From Nematostella vectensis (taxonomy: Eukaryota > Cnidaria > Anthozoa > Actiniaria > Edwardsiidae), in assembly GCF_932526225.1 (NCBI RefSeq), contig NC_064034.1, forward strand, positions 10,479,387-10,543,386: a stretch of 64,000 bases of DNA, given 5' to 3'. The translations under genes were made by a program, and so were the position numbers. Shown in pieces: positions 34,801 to 47,700 of this stretch (positions are counted from its first letter, which is position 1; every line of letters begins with the position of its first letter). The notes beneath the pieces were generated by a model. It searched no databases and was not told the DNA's origin. It saw nothing but the letters and a program-made list of their open reading frames with translations.

Positions 34801-37468
34801 GTACAGTTTTCGTATATTTTTCGTTTTCATTTCCCCAGTTTGCCTGCTAATACCTCCCGAAGACAATGATCACAAAGTTTGTACACAAAGATCGCGCCCA
34901 CAATGACGCGTTGAGCAGCGCATGCGCGGAATAGCAGAAAACACTAGCTTTGGCTTTGGCCACAGAATGTGTCGGTATTTCCAATTTCCTATTCTTGAGC
35001 TCAAGGAAAAGGATTTTTTTTAGTATCAATATTATAAGTATGTCGACATAAAGGAGACGGCACGACAAGAGCGCTTAGAGCGTCTAAGGTTCGTCTGGCT
35101 TCAAAATAAAATCGTGCTGAACCCAGAGATACATATATAGGAAAAACAAGATGTTTGGGAAGGGTGCAGACAATGAAAATCATAGCAACAAAATCAATTT
35201 GTCTGGGGAGATTACACTGCCTTGTTGAGTAAATTGCTCTGCTTTGGCCACCGGTTTTCTCGTTTTTTGTTATTGTTTAAGAATAATTGAAAATTTATCT
35301 CAGCGGATATGTTTTATTCTCGGAACGTGCGATCTGTCTCAATGTTTTAAGAAGCATTTTAGTGACCTCAAAACATAATTTTGTAATCTTAAAAAAAAAT
35401 AACACGTTTTTTTCTTATTAAACACACGCATAGCTATTTCAAGCCCATTTTATTTTATTTTCTATGTCGTAAACACCTGTTCACTACACATCGAGATGAA
35501 TTTCGTTGCCCAATATTTCACAATTGTACCTTTTGATCACAATTACCATAATTTTATCACAATATGCGATCAATAAAATTCTTCATATCCAATTGAAATA
35601 AACCCACCAGTAGGGTAGCCAAAGGAGTTAGTTTGAAGTAGTGACAGCCCCTGGTCTGAATAGGGCGCGTAATAAAAAAAAAATACGGATCAGTTTACTG
35701 AAACCTTAATGCGCGATGGATTACTCACAAAGCGTTCTGTCAAAACTGCATGTAAAGAAGAGTGACGTCACCCACCCTTTTTTAGGGCTAGCATGTTGTC
35801 GTCATTATTCACTTGGCCTATTTCACCCCAGGAGATCGCATTTCCGCCACCAAGAACCCCTACATACGAATAGATAGCAAACGGACGGTAACAGATTTGG
35901 AACAGAACCAGAGCTTCGTCACATTTGCGATATCGCGATAGGCAAGCCTTGCTTCTCAAGACCCACACGAAAGAGACGGTCTCTAGTCTATTTTGAGGTA
36001 TGTTTGTTTAATTTGAATTATAGAGAGTGAGCATAGAGAGAATTTCTCTAGAATCTGAATCTTTTAAATCTTTGGATTTCACTCAAGTTTGACACACGGA
36101 CTTTAGAAAGGCGAATTGAGATTAGGCAAAAACACTAAAAACGCGAGATCATTTTATGGGATTAGGTTTTCTAGACGGAAAGTCCTTTTTTAAACATGAC
36201 AAGTTTAAATCTTACTATGGGTTACGGGAGGACGCAGAGTTGCGAGGAATAATTAATGATCTCTAAGAAACTTAAACGCGACAGGTTAATCATTGGTTCC
36301 ATTCCTCATACCATCGGTGCAAGAAAGCCAACAGACAAGATAGCTACACTCGTGAAACCAATAAAGATTTGACAGCTCTCAAGACTTGGCTCACCCAATG
36401 TTTTCAAGTCTTACGCTATGCATCATTGGAAAATTGTCAAATGTTATGCAAAAAGTCTAACCACAATAGATTGAAAAAAGCCTAGGACCATATCAAAACA
36501 TTTGAGTATTTGGTTATTTTTCTAGTGCTGTTTTTGTCAATAACATGTACAGACTTATTTGGCATTTTTTTCTTCTCGCTTATTGTCGTGAGTACTTGTA
36601 GAACAGTGTAGGTAGAACAGTTTAGTGAAGGGCAAGAGAAGTTCTACTATTACTCCTTCAGCAAGTTCGCAAAATTCAAGTGAAATTGTAAACGCCGATG
36701 GCGAAGGATGACCAGAAAAAACATAGGCTCAATGCGATGGCATTTTTTTATCAGTTCGGGCGCTTGTTAAGGACAAAAGTACTCCAAAAAATCATAATGG
36801 GAACCATTCTGGATGTCAAACCACAAGAGTCTGTTTAACGCAAACGTGTGATTTTTACGCTAGGTATCTTGCTCTGGAAATGACATTTGGCAGTCTTACC
36901 GTTCTAGTTGATAATGAACAATCAATTTTTCTTTTTGCTTTTGTTTTATTCAGGTTAATAAGGCTTGGCTGTAAATGCGTTAGATAATATTTGACACAAG
37001 CCATAACCAAAAGTGATTGCTCGGATATTCTCTTCCAATCAAATTGGTACTTATCAGATTTAGCCTCGATATGTCAAGCAAAAATGTAAAATTCGCAGGT
37101 TATTAAAATGTCTTGTAATAACATATTTTCCACTTATCGAAAAAGCGGTAGGATTCTCTGTTTTAACAGGCTAATTTTCGTGAAGTCCAGCTTTTGTGGC
37201 TTATAAATACATAATGGGGTATTGTGGGCATACATAGCAATTGGATTGAAACAAGAAATTGTTTCGGCGGCAAAAACTCTAGCAGAACAACAAGTTGCCA
37301 CTTGTTACAAGTCGGAACATGAAAGATGCCTTCCTATCTTATCTTTTGACTAATTAACAAATAAATGTATTTGGCTGTATTTGTTTGGTGCACAGCTGAC
37401 TTTGAAACAACAGATAAACAAGTTCTTTGAAGAAGTATGTTGTTAATACTGGAATGTTTGGTTTACAG
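31850..37468. other. 5.6-kb region without a recognised gene
   Basis: AT-rich. I scanned both strands for splice-flanked coding segments and saw none I would defend. Short open frames (33484-33696, 34847-35068, 35768-35968) lack family signatures; the first overlaps a piece of the dispersed GCCGCCAT repeat. There is a run of ~18 G at about 32921-32938, followed by G-rich sequence to 33040. The 5' exons of the ShKT/PAN gene (-) and 5'UTR exons of the GPCR (+) probably lie here. Confidence 0.5.
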
Positions 37469-40400
37469 ATGAGTTCACTTTCTTCGATTGGAGTGCTAAT
37501 ATTGTGCGCGTGTACACTGTATGCAGTACAAGTTAACGCGAAATACAGATGCAATGGGACAGAGTCATTCCTGTGCTCCGAGCAACTACCGGCCAACGAC
37601 GGAAGAAAATGCCAACTTTCCTCATGGAATCAACTAAATGCAATAATAAAAACACCCAAGGAGATATGCACTTTGTAAGTAAAACACAACAACGGAAATC
37701 TAGTGATCAAGATCAAACAGGACGTAAAAGCACCTCTATCAAATCTTTCTGCAGCCATGACAAGGTCTTTTTGCTATATTCTGTAATGTCTAGGCACCTA
37801 TTGTTATGCAAAACAATATCTAATCTATTAATACCTAGTACAAATAGCCTATAAGCCATAATCCATTTTCAGTGCTTTTTCAAAAATTACCCGCGCCTGA
37901 AATAGAGGTTTTATTGTGCTTCTATGACTCACAACCTACGGCAAATCTAATTCTTCTGGGATACTAATTGTCTCATTACGCGTTTAACTGTTATTGTGCG
38001 TGAGCAGGGAAGTGTGGAAAAGGTATTCGCGTGGCCGCACGATTATTTCCGCTTCCGGTTAATGAAGAGCACGCGAAGTAGGGACGTGAACTTCTCGCTC
38101 CCGCTCAAATTCCTCGCTATTTTGCTGTATCCGGAAATAGAATTCTGAAATATTCTAGAATAAACCAAACATGGAAATTAACAAATATAATACAAAATTT
38201 ACCCCAAAGGTGACGCGTAAATCTGATAGAATATGGAACTCATAGGACGGTAATCCTTCAAAGAAACCTCCAAACCATAAGAAACCTTGTTATAAATGAG
38301 ACAATTATCGGAATGTTTCTTTGAAATAAAAAAAATAAATCTCCCTCAGTTTATGAGTCATCGCACTCCCCATGTTTTCTTTAAACGATAGAGTTGCCGC
38401 TTATCTTGATCCAAAAACTCTTTATCAGTGGTACTAATTATCTGATTTTCATCTCGAAAGGAGCTCGAACTAGACATTTTTTGTCACATTTTGGCTTGTC
38501 TTTGGCTAAATCCCTTAAGTGAAAATGGCCACCAAACCTAACGGCTGAAAATTCAGTAAACAGAACAGCTATAAATTATCCAATTAAATCAAGTGGCGCG
38601 CGTAAAAAAAAGGTAAAAGGAACACGGACACATCTTTGAAGTGGCTGAAAATGTTTCAATTTAGTAATCCATTTAGCAATTATTGTTCTGCTTATCAGAC
38701 GGGTTTTATTGCTTTCTTCTGCGCAGATATTTTTATATCAAACAACTAAGCCTGGGCGTTCCTCTTCACGAGCGAAAAGCCACAAATTACGGCGTAGGAT
38801 ATTATTGAGTTGAATATCGTGCACACCCCGCGCACTTATGAAATGCACGCTGAGGAGACAACTATTGGAAACAACGGACGGCAACAAGAACTAAACTTTT
38901 AAGACCTTCTAATTAAATGTGGTTGATAGCATTGAAGTTGTAGTTATTATTTAAGTTTACGTGGCTTTGTATTCAAGGCACATAATGGTTATACTCAAGT
39001 CTTATCACGGCATGGGGAACATTATTACAGTATTTCGTACAGAGAGTCGACCACCCAGGCGATTCAAGATATAGTAAACTTTTTAAAAGATTTAGATTAT
39101 CATTTCATACTTCCTGATTTAGTCCAAATTCAAACTAGAATTAAATATCCTCATTAAATCGTGAAAAGGAAAGGGAAAACTACATTGTTATAAAAGCCCT
39201 GTCACACAGGACACTATCATTTCTTTTCTAAAGGAATATAACTGTAGAAAATAACTAAACGACAATTAGCGAATTTTGGGGCTACAATTAAAAGAAGCGA
39301 GCGCAGGATTTTAAAGAAATTAGGACTGGGGAGTTAAGTACCAATATTCTTTACAAAAATAAATTATGCAAATACTCAAAAAGTGATGTTCTTGAAGTAA
39401 TGAGTCTTCACCAAGACGACTTTTTTGTTGGTTTATCATAAAAATAAATAAAATAATAAGTAAATTGAGTTAGGTGTCCTCACTAATTCATAAAACGGCG
39501 CATCTCAACCAGCCCATTATACCCAAGCAAATCATACATAGCCTTAGCCAGCGCTCCGTTCATGTTTTATTGTTTAATCTGGTATGAGACAAAATTGAAA
39601 TCAGACCTCTTTTTATGTGATAGCAACATAGCCCCGGGTTCTTTGCACTCCAAAAAGACAGCAAACAGCTAAGTATGAGACAATATTCAATCGAGATTTT
39701 CCCCGAGATTTACCATTCATGTCTTGGGGCACCTTTCAAATGACGCAAACTAGCGCGTGTGGAAACCTTCGTATCGTAAAAAAAAAAAAAAAAAAAAAAA
39801 AGATGGCAGAATTTCGTGAACAAAAATATCTGATAAACAACAGATAGAACTTTGTATAAACTCAATTCAACTAGAACTTCCCGTTTATGCACTAAAAAAG
39901 AGTTAGATTCCGTTGGAATCTAACAAAACTCAACTACTGACTAAATTTCACGCGTGCATTCTAACCACTAGTTAAAATAGATCACTATTTGGATTTTTGT
40001 GGTGATGATTTCGGTTTGTTTATCCCCCCCCTTTAGAATTCGAGATAGAGGGGTTCTAAACCCTTTACAGTTCGAGTTAACGGGGTTCTACACCCCTATA
40101 TTCCTTGGACATCCTTGAAGGCGCTTATCCGGCATCTGAATAACAGACGATAGGCAAGGTAATAAATTCAGCATTCGGCATTTTTGAAATAATTGCGATA
40201 ACCTTGTACGCAGGTCAAACGCTCTCGTCACAAACGTTTTGCGGGACTGATTTTCTTGTCAATCTAAAGCGTGGATTTTGCCCCTTGGTGCTTTTGCTAA
40301 ACGCACAAGTCATTTTCTACTTTAACAATAGCGATTGTTTAAGAATCCGTGAAGACATCTTAACCGCAAAGTGAGTGGTAACCGGTTTCTGGGTACACAC

Positions 40401-43386
40401 AAGGATTAAACAAAATCGTTATCTCGGGCTTCACACGAATCTCGGAAATCAAGCGGCCGTAATCTCCGCTGGTTATCTCGTTATCTAGGCGCGTTACATT
40501 CTACAACACCTTATGCAAAAAAGAACTATTTCTTTCCCCCGTGTCTGAACATGCAGCTTTTTCCGGCTTTCCTAATATTCACCCACCGAATAGGCGGTGG
40601 TTTGCCCCCAGGAAGGGTTAATTGGTGTTTTGGGACCGCAGGTACTAAGCATAGTGTCATCTTGGGTGGGACGGCATCCAAGGAATTGCGTGACATTCCG
40701 TGTTGCGCTCGTGTTCGTATCTGTGTGCGTGATTTTTGTTCTATTTTCAAAGTTGATACTAGCGCGAGCCATCCCCTTATTTGTTCTAAAGGGCAACTAT
40801 TACGCTGCCCCTTTCTACCCCGTTACCTCTCCCCCTATCACTATTTCCAGGGTCTGGATGGGGTTAACCGAATAGCGACAAACGGCTTAAAAAGTAACTG
40901 ACTACCGACAAAACATGAAAAAAAACTAGTGACTAGCGACAAAAAAATATTTGCCGACTACCGACGTTTTATTATTTCCGGTATTTTTACTCTTTAATTC
41001 CAGCGTCAATCTACTTAAATTCGGATATTTCAGAATCTGCACTGTGTATTTCCTGTTGCATCAACTTTTCAGTCAATTATTAATTCATAATTAATTAATT
41101 ATCAATAAGTTAATAATTACTAATCAATCCTAAATAATGTTAAATTATTTTCTTTACATAAAATCTAGTACAATAGCGAAGTATTAGAGATTAGATTCAT
41201 CGACTACCGACAAAGACCGATAATTATTACCGACTACCGACAAATTATGACAATTATTTTTGCCATGTTGGCCGTGCACTTTCCACTGTAGAGGTAATAA
41301 GTAGTGTTCATGTTGTTTGCCTTCAGAGACCTAACAGGCGCCAGTTTAACAAGCGTACCTGATGGAGTGCTCCGGAACTACACGAACCTTGTCACTCTGT
41401 AAGTATGGCATGTACAAGAATATATTCATTATAGCGACAACGATCTGCTGGGAAACTTCAATTATTAGGTGATGGCATCGGGAAATATACTCTTTGCGCA
41501 TGCGCGTAGCCAGGATTTGGAGGATTCAATCATATGAATAAAGTATAATATTCGACGATCCTTCAATAAAAAAATACTTAAAATGACTCATGTTTTGGCA
41601 GGCTAAAGGGTTGCGCACGCCTCCTTCGCACCCGCGTCTAGCTACGCGCCTGTTTCGTGACTAGGTATTATTCGGGTGCATATAGTGTCAGCGTGATTGA
41701 CCGTCTTAACAGAAAAAGAAAATGGATGAATTTTTGTCGTCCAGGTCTTATGTTATTCTTTTCATTTCCTATTTCATTTAGTTCTACCTTTTACCCTTAC
41801 CATGCAATTTAATTTTTACAGCATTCTCTCCAATAACGAAATAATAGCAATTGATGAGAACGCATTCCAAGGTCTTACAAGTCTTCGCAATTTGTAAGTG
41901 TCTTTATTTTCTAAATTTGTTACATGGCGATATCGGTTTTCTGATGCTAGGGGGGTTAGATTACTGCGCAAAGGTCTGAGCGAAAAACATTTTTTGTATC
42001 CCCAGATCACTCAGTCATAACGACTTCGAGTCATGGGACTCCACAGCAATCCCAAAACATCTTAAATCCTTGGAGTCCCTGGACATGTCTGGTAATGACT
42101 GGATTCCAAGCAGTGACGTGTTACGCATGCGTAGTCTATCAACCATTCGGGGCGTGAGCTGGGGACAATGCAGCGACTGCGAACTGACCCGAAACGTCAA
42201 TCAAACCCAGCTGGACCGCCTACTTACTCTAGAGGACCTAGAATGGGTCCCTGGGTACGCCTGCCGTGCACGGATACATACGTACAGCGCGCAAGTCAAG
42301 CGCTTCGCCAAAGAAGGATTTTACCCAAGTTGCTTAGTGGAAGGTTCGGAATGCTTTGCTGCGGAGGTCAAAGTGAGGGCTGACTCGCCGTGTAGAGATG
42401 TCAACACAAAAGTGTTGACGCTGGAGTACGTGTTTGGTCCAGTAGCATTAGTGCTCAATCTCGTGGTGGTCGTCACGACGGCTTGCTCGAGAAGACTTCG
42501 TAGGAACATCGCCATGGTTCTCGTGTCAAACCTCGCGTTCGGTGATTTACTGAATGGCATTCACGCTATTGCGGTGGCGGTGGTTCATCATATCTATGAC
42601 TACGCCGGTACTCGTAAGTTCGCCGACACGAAATGCGACTACATCGGTCCCTTGTGGATGCTCGGACAGGCTATATCGGTAAGCTGCTCCCTAGTACTGA
42701 CCTACGAGAGATACCGCTCAGTCGTAAACTCCGTCAAAGTCAAATCCAAGATGAAGATGAAGACTGCGCGAATCTCGATATTTGTGTGCTGGGTGTGGTC
42801 GTTTGCAGCAGCGTTCCTTCCTCTAGCCGGTATAGGCATGTATTCCATTGGTACCTTCTGTATTCCGATCTACCCCGTGCGTTCCATACCTCATCAGTTC
42901 TGGTACAGCGTGGTAGTCACCCTTATCGCTGCCACCATGTACATCGTAACCTTCCCATTGTACATCCGCCTGTACCTGTACGTCAAGCGATCGAGCAATC
43001 GAATTGGCAGCAAGACAGATGTGGCACTCGCCAAGAGAATCTTCGTGCTCGTCATGAGCAACATGTTCTTCTTCCTCCTACCAATCATGATCTCGCTTGC
43101 CTGGTCCGTCCTCAGTCGCCACCAGGTCATGTCCCGAGTCGTAGCCGAGGTACTAACCTCCTCGTTCTGTCTGATATGTTTGACGGTGAATAGCTGTCTG
43201 AACCCGGTGCTGTATGCACTCAGGAACAGGACGTTTATCAAGGAACTACGGCGCATGTTGTATCATATGGTGGGATGGTATTGCGGGTGGTGTTCTGATA
43301 ATGGGCGCGGCAGCAACGAAAGGACAAGTAGAAGTAATTCCGCCTCTAGAGGTAGCACACATCAGCTGCAGAAATACGCGTTATAG
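37469..43386 (+). CDS. Leucine-rich-repeat GPCR (LGR-like, rhodopsin class), 4 exons
   Basis: Exons: 37469-37674, 41327-41398, 41822-41893 and 42006-43386 (1731 nt, 576 aa; phases consistent). The ATG follows an acceptor (GGTTTACAG) and opens a 24-residue signal peptide ending QVNA. A Cys-containing N-cap precedes leucine-rich repeats; exons 2 and 3 are each exactly 72 nt, one 24-residue LRR apiece, the hallmark exon size of LGR ectodomains. A Cys-rich hinge (~165-250) leads to seven membrane segments from ~254. Class A motifs are ERY at the end of TM3 (351-353, in place of DRY) and NPVLY in TM7 (516-520). The short tail is Ser/Arg/Asn-rich. With only about three LRRs it is much smaller than the glycoprotein-hormone or relaxin receptors; the ligand and exact subgroup are unknown. 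A large 3.65-kb intron follows exon 1. Confidence 0.92.
40878..41260. repeat. Scattered 'gactaccgacaaa' repeats
   Basis: The motif CGACTACCGACAAA and variants (gactagcgacaaa, actaccgacgtttt) occurs about six times at both ends of an AT-rich 380-bp stretch in GPCR intron 1. This resembles the subterminal repeats of a DNA transposon remnant. Clean terminal inverted repeats were not found. Confidence 0.45.
41503..41650. mobile_element. MITE, 'GCGTAGCCAGG' family, copy 2
   Basis: Ends GCGCGTAGCCAGGA and CTAGCTACGCGC are inverted. It shares termini with the element at 26519 but has a different interior. Non-coding; lies in GPCR intron 2. Confidence 0.6.
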
Positions 43387-43432
43387 AAGGCTAACGGAAC
43401 TTGACGTAGAATAAACACTACTAGGAATTTAA

Positions 43433-43583
43433 GGTTCGTTCTCACTAGAACAGAAGCACAAGCGCAAGCGCAACACAAGTGAGAATCACCCAAACAAAAG
43501 CGCAAACAAATCAAGCAGTTCTCTTGCACTTGTGTTCCAGTGGGAATAGGAAAATTACGTGCGCTTGCTTTCTAGTAAGAACC
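43433..43583. mobile_element. MITE with GGTTCKTTCTCACTAGAA ends
   Basis: Left GGTTCGTTCTCACTAGAA and right TTTCTAGTAAGAACC are imperfect inverted copies; inside them AAGCGCAAGC pairs with GCGCTTGC. It starts 46 bp after the GPCR stop codon, so it should fall in the 3'UTR. Confidence 0.6.
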
Positions 43584-43800
43584 AGCCGTTACACATTACC
43601 AAGCCTTCGGATATCGAAGGAAACGGGCGTATTGTTTTAGGAGCTATTATAATTTAGAACATCTAACGTTGTTAAATTATCAAATTATTCGCCACGGTGT
43701 GACTGTGTGAAGACCCATTTAACTATTTGAAAGCAGTTTCAGAAACTCTCAAATCAAAGTTCGGCATTCGAAAAACATACACGGACTGGCATGATGTGAA

Positions 43801-44022
43801 TATTTTAGTTTTTACCGTGTATAAATAAAGTACCTTATCTATAAGTATGTATGTATGGCCCTTCAAAACAAAGGCTCGACTCTTCGTTTTGAGGCTGAAC
43901 ACTCGAACGAAAAGGAGCATAATAAAATATTTTTGCCTGATGGAGATTTGCTTGCTATATTGCGTGACAATTCTTAGATAATTTGAGGAGTATCTACATG
44001 GGGGTCATTCTGCTAGTATCGG
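43801..44022 (+). repeat. Direct repeat X, copy 1 (222 bp)
   Basis: Begins TATTTTAGTTTTTACCGTGT and ends 'ctgctagtatcgg'. It contains ATAAATAAAG, a plausible polyadenylation signal for the GPCR transcript. It is almost identical to 44333-44553, with a few substitutions and one indel. The two copies bracket a 310-bp block copied from C9orf72. Confidence 0.95.
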
Positions 44023-44332
44023 TAACTCAAGTAACTCAAGGGTGGGGCACTGGGGGTATGTGCCCCCTCACCCAATTTTAAAAAAATGAGGGAAAATTAA
44101 AAAAAATAGGGAAAGGAATAACCAGTAGGGGCATGGTTGTGCCCCCCAATATTTTCTTAATGTTTCTGTATTGTGCCCCCCCCCCCCCAATATTTGGAGG
44201 CGTGCTACGGCTCTGTAACTACTAATGTAAATTCACTAAAAAAACAAGTTTACATGTAGATGTGTGTTGACGATGCCTTACATTGAGGGGTAGACAGGTG
44301 CCCCTTCATGTCCCTCCCACATCAGTGCTAGC
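44023..44332 (-). pseudogene. Duplicated fragment of C9orf72 exon 6 and intron 6
   Basis: This 310-bp block is a near-identical copy of 46370-46666. That segment holds the last 51 nt of C9orf72 exon 6, its donor (AT|GTAAGG on the minus strand) and ~245 bp of following intron. Here it sits downstream of the C9orf72 stop codon in the same orientation, between two 222-bp direct repeats. It includes a member of the dispersed 'accagtaggggc' repeat and a run of 14 C. It is not part of the intact gene model. Confidence 0.9.
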
Positions 44333-44553
44333 TATTTTAGTTTTTACCGTGTATAAATAAAGTACCTTATCTATAAGTATGTATGTATGGCCCTCAAAAC
44401 AAAGGCTCGACTCTTCGTTTTGAGGCTGAACACTCGAACGAAAAGGAGCATAATAAAATATTTTTGCCTGATGGAGATTTGCTTGCTATATTGCGCAACA
44501 ATTCTTAGATAATTTGAGGAGTATCTACATGGGGGTCATTCTGCTAGTATCGG
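44333..44553 (+). repeat. Direct repeat X, copy 2 (221 bp)
   Basis: Second copy of the block at 43801-44022, starting immediately after the C9orf72-derived fragment. Differences include 'cgcaacaattc' against 'cgtgacaattc' and 'gccctcaaaac' against 'gcccttcaaaac'. Confidence 0.95.
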
Positions 44554-44740
44554 GTTTGAAAACACAGACATTGCTCTCTTCTCATTGTCTTTTCGTTGTA
44601 GCTCAACTTCATGGTAGTTTATAATAATCTCTTTTTCTGTGTATCATAACTATTATAATTCTATTGATCATAAGTCTTATGCTATTTTGGTGTAAAATAC
44701 TTACACCCTAGCGTTTCGGTGTGACGTGCAGTGTCCGTTG

Positions 44741-47700
44741 CTATAGAGATTCGAGGATGGTCTGGACACGTGCGACCGCGTGTCGGGGGTCGCCCATGAG
44801 AAAGGTGTAGAGTCCTGGTTTATGCTTCTCTGCGCATGCCAAGACAATGCCGAAGTCAGCCTCGGTGTTCAGTTGAAGATCGTGCCGTAACTGCCTCTTA
44901 GCGGCATACTCAAGAGCGATTCTCCCTCTTTTACTAAAATAAGGAAAAGAAGGTTGGATGAATCATGTATAATTCGGCGGCATACTCAAAAGTAAAGTTC
45001 TCTCTTACGAAAACAAGGGAAAATACGGTGGGGTCCACCATGTATAATTTATTTATTTCTAGAGCATTATGGGAAGTAAGATTCTGATCCCTATACACGG
45101 ATTGACTAATATAAAAGCAAAGATTGAGTTTTTTTCAGAACCCTTTCTAATCCACGGGATCCCAAATCTTTCTTTTGTTCACAAACACAGGCAACCCAAA
45201 GCTCTATAACTTACGATCTAGCTTCGACGTATTTGATCAGTTATAAAGCCCTGTGCACTAACAACCACAGGCAACCCAAACCTCCATAACTTACGATCTA
45301 GCTTCGACGTATTTGATCAGTACTAAAGCCTTGCGCACTAACAACCACAGGCAACCCAAACCTCCATAACTTACGATCTAGCTTCGACGTATTTGATCAG
45401 TACTAAAGCCTTGCGCACTAACAACCACAGGCAACCCAAAGCTCCATAACTTACGATCTAGCTTCGACGTATTTGATCAGTACTAAAGCCTTGCGCACTA
45501 ACAACCACAGGCAACCCAAAGCTCCATAACTTACGATCTAGCTTCGACGTATTTGATCAGTACTAAAGCCTTGTGCACTAACAACCACAGGCAACCCAAA
45601 GCTCTATAACTTACGATCTAGCTTCGACGTATTTGATCAGTACTAAAGCCTTGTGCACTAACAACCACAGGCAACCCAAAGCTCTATAACTTACGATCTA
45701 GCTTCGACGTATTTGATCAGTGCCAAAGCCTTGCGTACTAACAAGCGACGGAAGGTTTCCACGAAACCTGCTCGCACATCTGGAGCAAACGGCAACACGT
45801 TCATCTGCAAGGGGAAAGACATGTGTTAGTGTCAGGGATTGACATTCTTTTAGACCCAGAGGGGTATGCATAAAAAGTTGGTCGACCCTTGAAAGCAATA
45901 TCAGACTTTCCCACCCTACGGAAGAGAAGAACCTGAAGAGTGTGAAAGGGGAGGGAAACGTAATTGAAAACAGTTTGTCAAATTGCAACCCTTACACCTC
46001 AAAATAAAAACACAAACTCTATTCCCCAGCCCTCATCTTGACCCCTGACACCACACAGGGTTTTCAAATTAAATCAATGACATCATCCACTTGAAAACTA
46101 CCATCTCTAAGTTAATGAAAAGAATTGAGTTGTCTATTATTGCAACACATTTTATTGGGGCTAGCAAAACAGACAATAAGACAGTCACACTATAAAATTT
46201 GAACATTAACACTAAAACATTTGGACGGTCAAATGGGTATATGCATGGTATGCATATGTTAGTAAGACCTACATCATTTATAAATGTTTGCACCAAAAGT
46301 CCAATATCCTCTGCAGGGTGAAATAGACCTCTGAAAAGTGACAAGAACATAAACACATTGACTACATGTTAACTCAAGGGTGGGGCACTGGGGGTATGTG
46401 TCCTCTCACCCAATTTAAAAAAAAATGAGGGAAAATTAAAAAAAATAGGGAAAGGAAATAACCAGTAGGGGCATGGCTGTACCCCCCAATATTTTCTTAA
46501 TGTTTCTGTATTGTGCCCCCCCCAATATTTCGAGGCGTGCTACGGCTCTGTAACTACTAATGTAAATTCACTAAAAAACAAGTTTACATGTAGATGTGTG
46601 TTGACGATGCCTTACATTGAGGGGTAGACAGGTGCCCCTTCATGTCCCTCCCACATCAGTGCTAGCTCCAAATCAAGGAACTCCTTGCGGATGACACTAT
46701 GTTCGTGGTATGGGTAGGTCTTTTTCACGTCACAAGTGTCTACATCTACTAGGGTGGTGGGGTAAATGCTTGTTATGACTCCCTTCACAGGGAGGGTGAA
46801 GTTTCCATCTCCATCCTATTAGGAAAATATGATAAAAGAGTAAGGGTGTTGTACAATGTTCCACTAAATAATGATAGAGACTCCGTCACAGACTTGTGAT
46901 TGGGAATAAGACAACAGTTTAGGCCCTGCCCTGCCAACTGTTATTGTTATACAGTAATTGTTGGAAAATTTTCGACTGGAAAGTTCGCGAACACTAAAAA
47001 ATTGGCGGTCAGGTCTTGGACCCCGAGGTTTTTTTGACCCCCCCAAATACTACTAATTTACCAATATATATACAAAATAACTACAAAATACCAGCTGGTG
47101 TTGCCCCAAAACCCACTAATTTCCCAACATTTACTTTATATACACAACTAAAATGGATGCCTTTTTAATACTTGCAGCTGACATAGACTTTACCTTTATC
47201 ACTCCCTGTAAATACAAGTCTGTATCATAGACATCCGTATCAGCACCATCAACTGCATAGCGGGATTTCTGACGTTCATTTGAAGAAAGGAAAAGAGCTA
47301 GGGAGTTGATCATCTACAGAAAATAACAAATAATCGAAAAAAAAATACTTAGAAAATATAATTTCACAACTAAATACTGTATGTGCATACCTATACAGTA
47401 GGGAGTGAGCAGGGGGTGTGGCACCTACTCTTGCTCGCAAAAAACATGGGCAATGATTAAAGGATTGTCAAATGCTATCCCTTTTTCATATGTTTGATGA
47501 TACCCCTGCCCCAGCAAATCCCAGGTACATCCCTGTCATTTGGTATTATTTCAGGAATAATTTGTAAATTTATACAAGTACCAGATTGACTCTGCTTATT
47601 GATTGACCGATCACCATTGTGCTTCCAAACGTTTGTAGATGGGAAGTGATCACCCTAAAGAATAATTTAAAAAAAGTCAAGATAAATGTCAGGTTGTTTT

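Noticed and set aside
42633-43256. Open frames in other frames over the GPCR exon 4
   Set aside because: Shadows of the 7TM coding exon; they have no membrane-segment pattern or family match.
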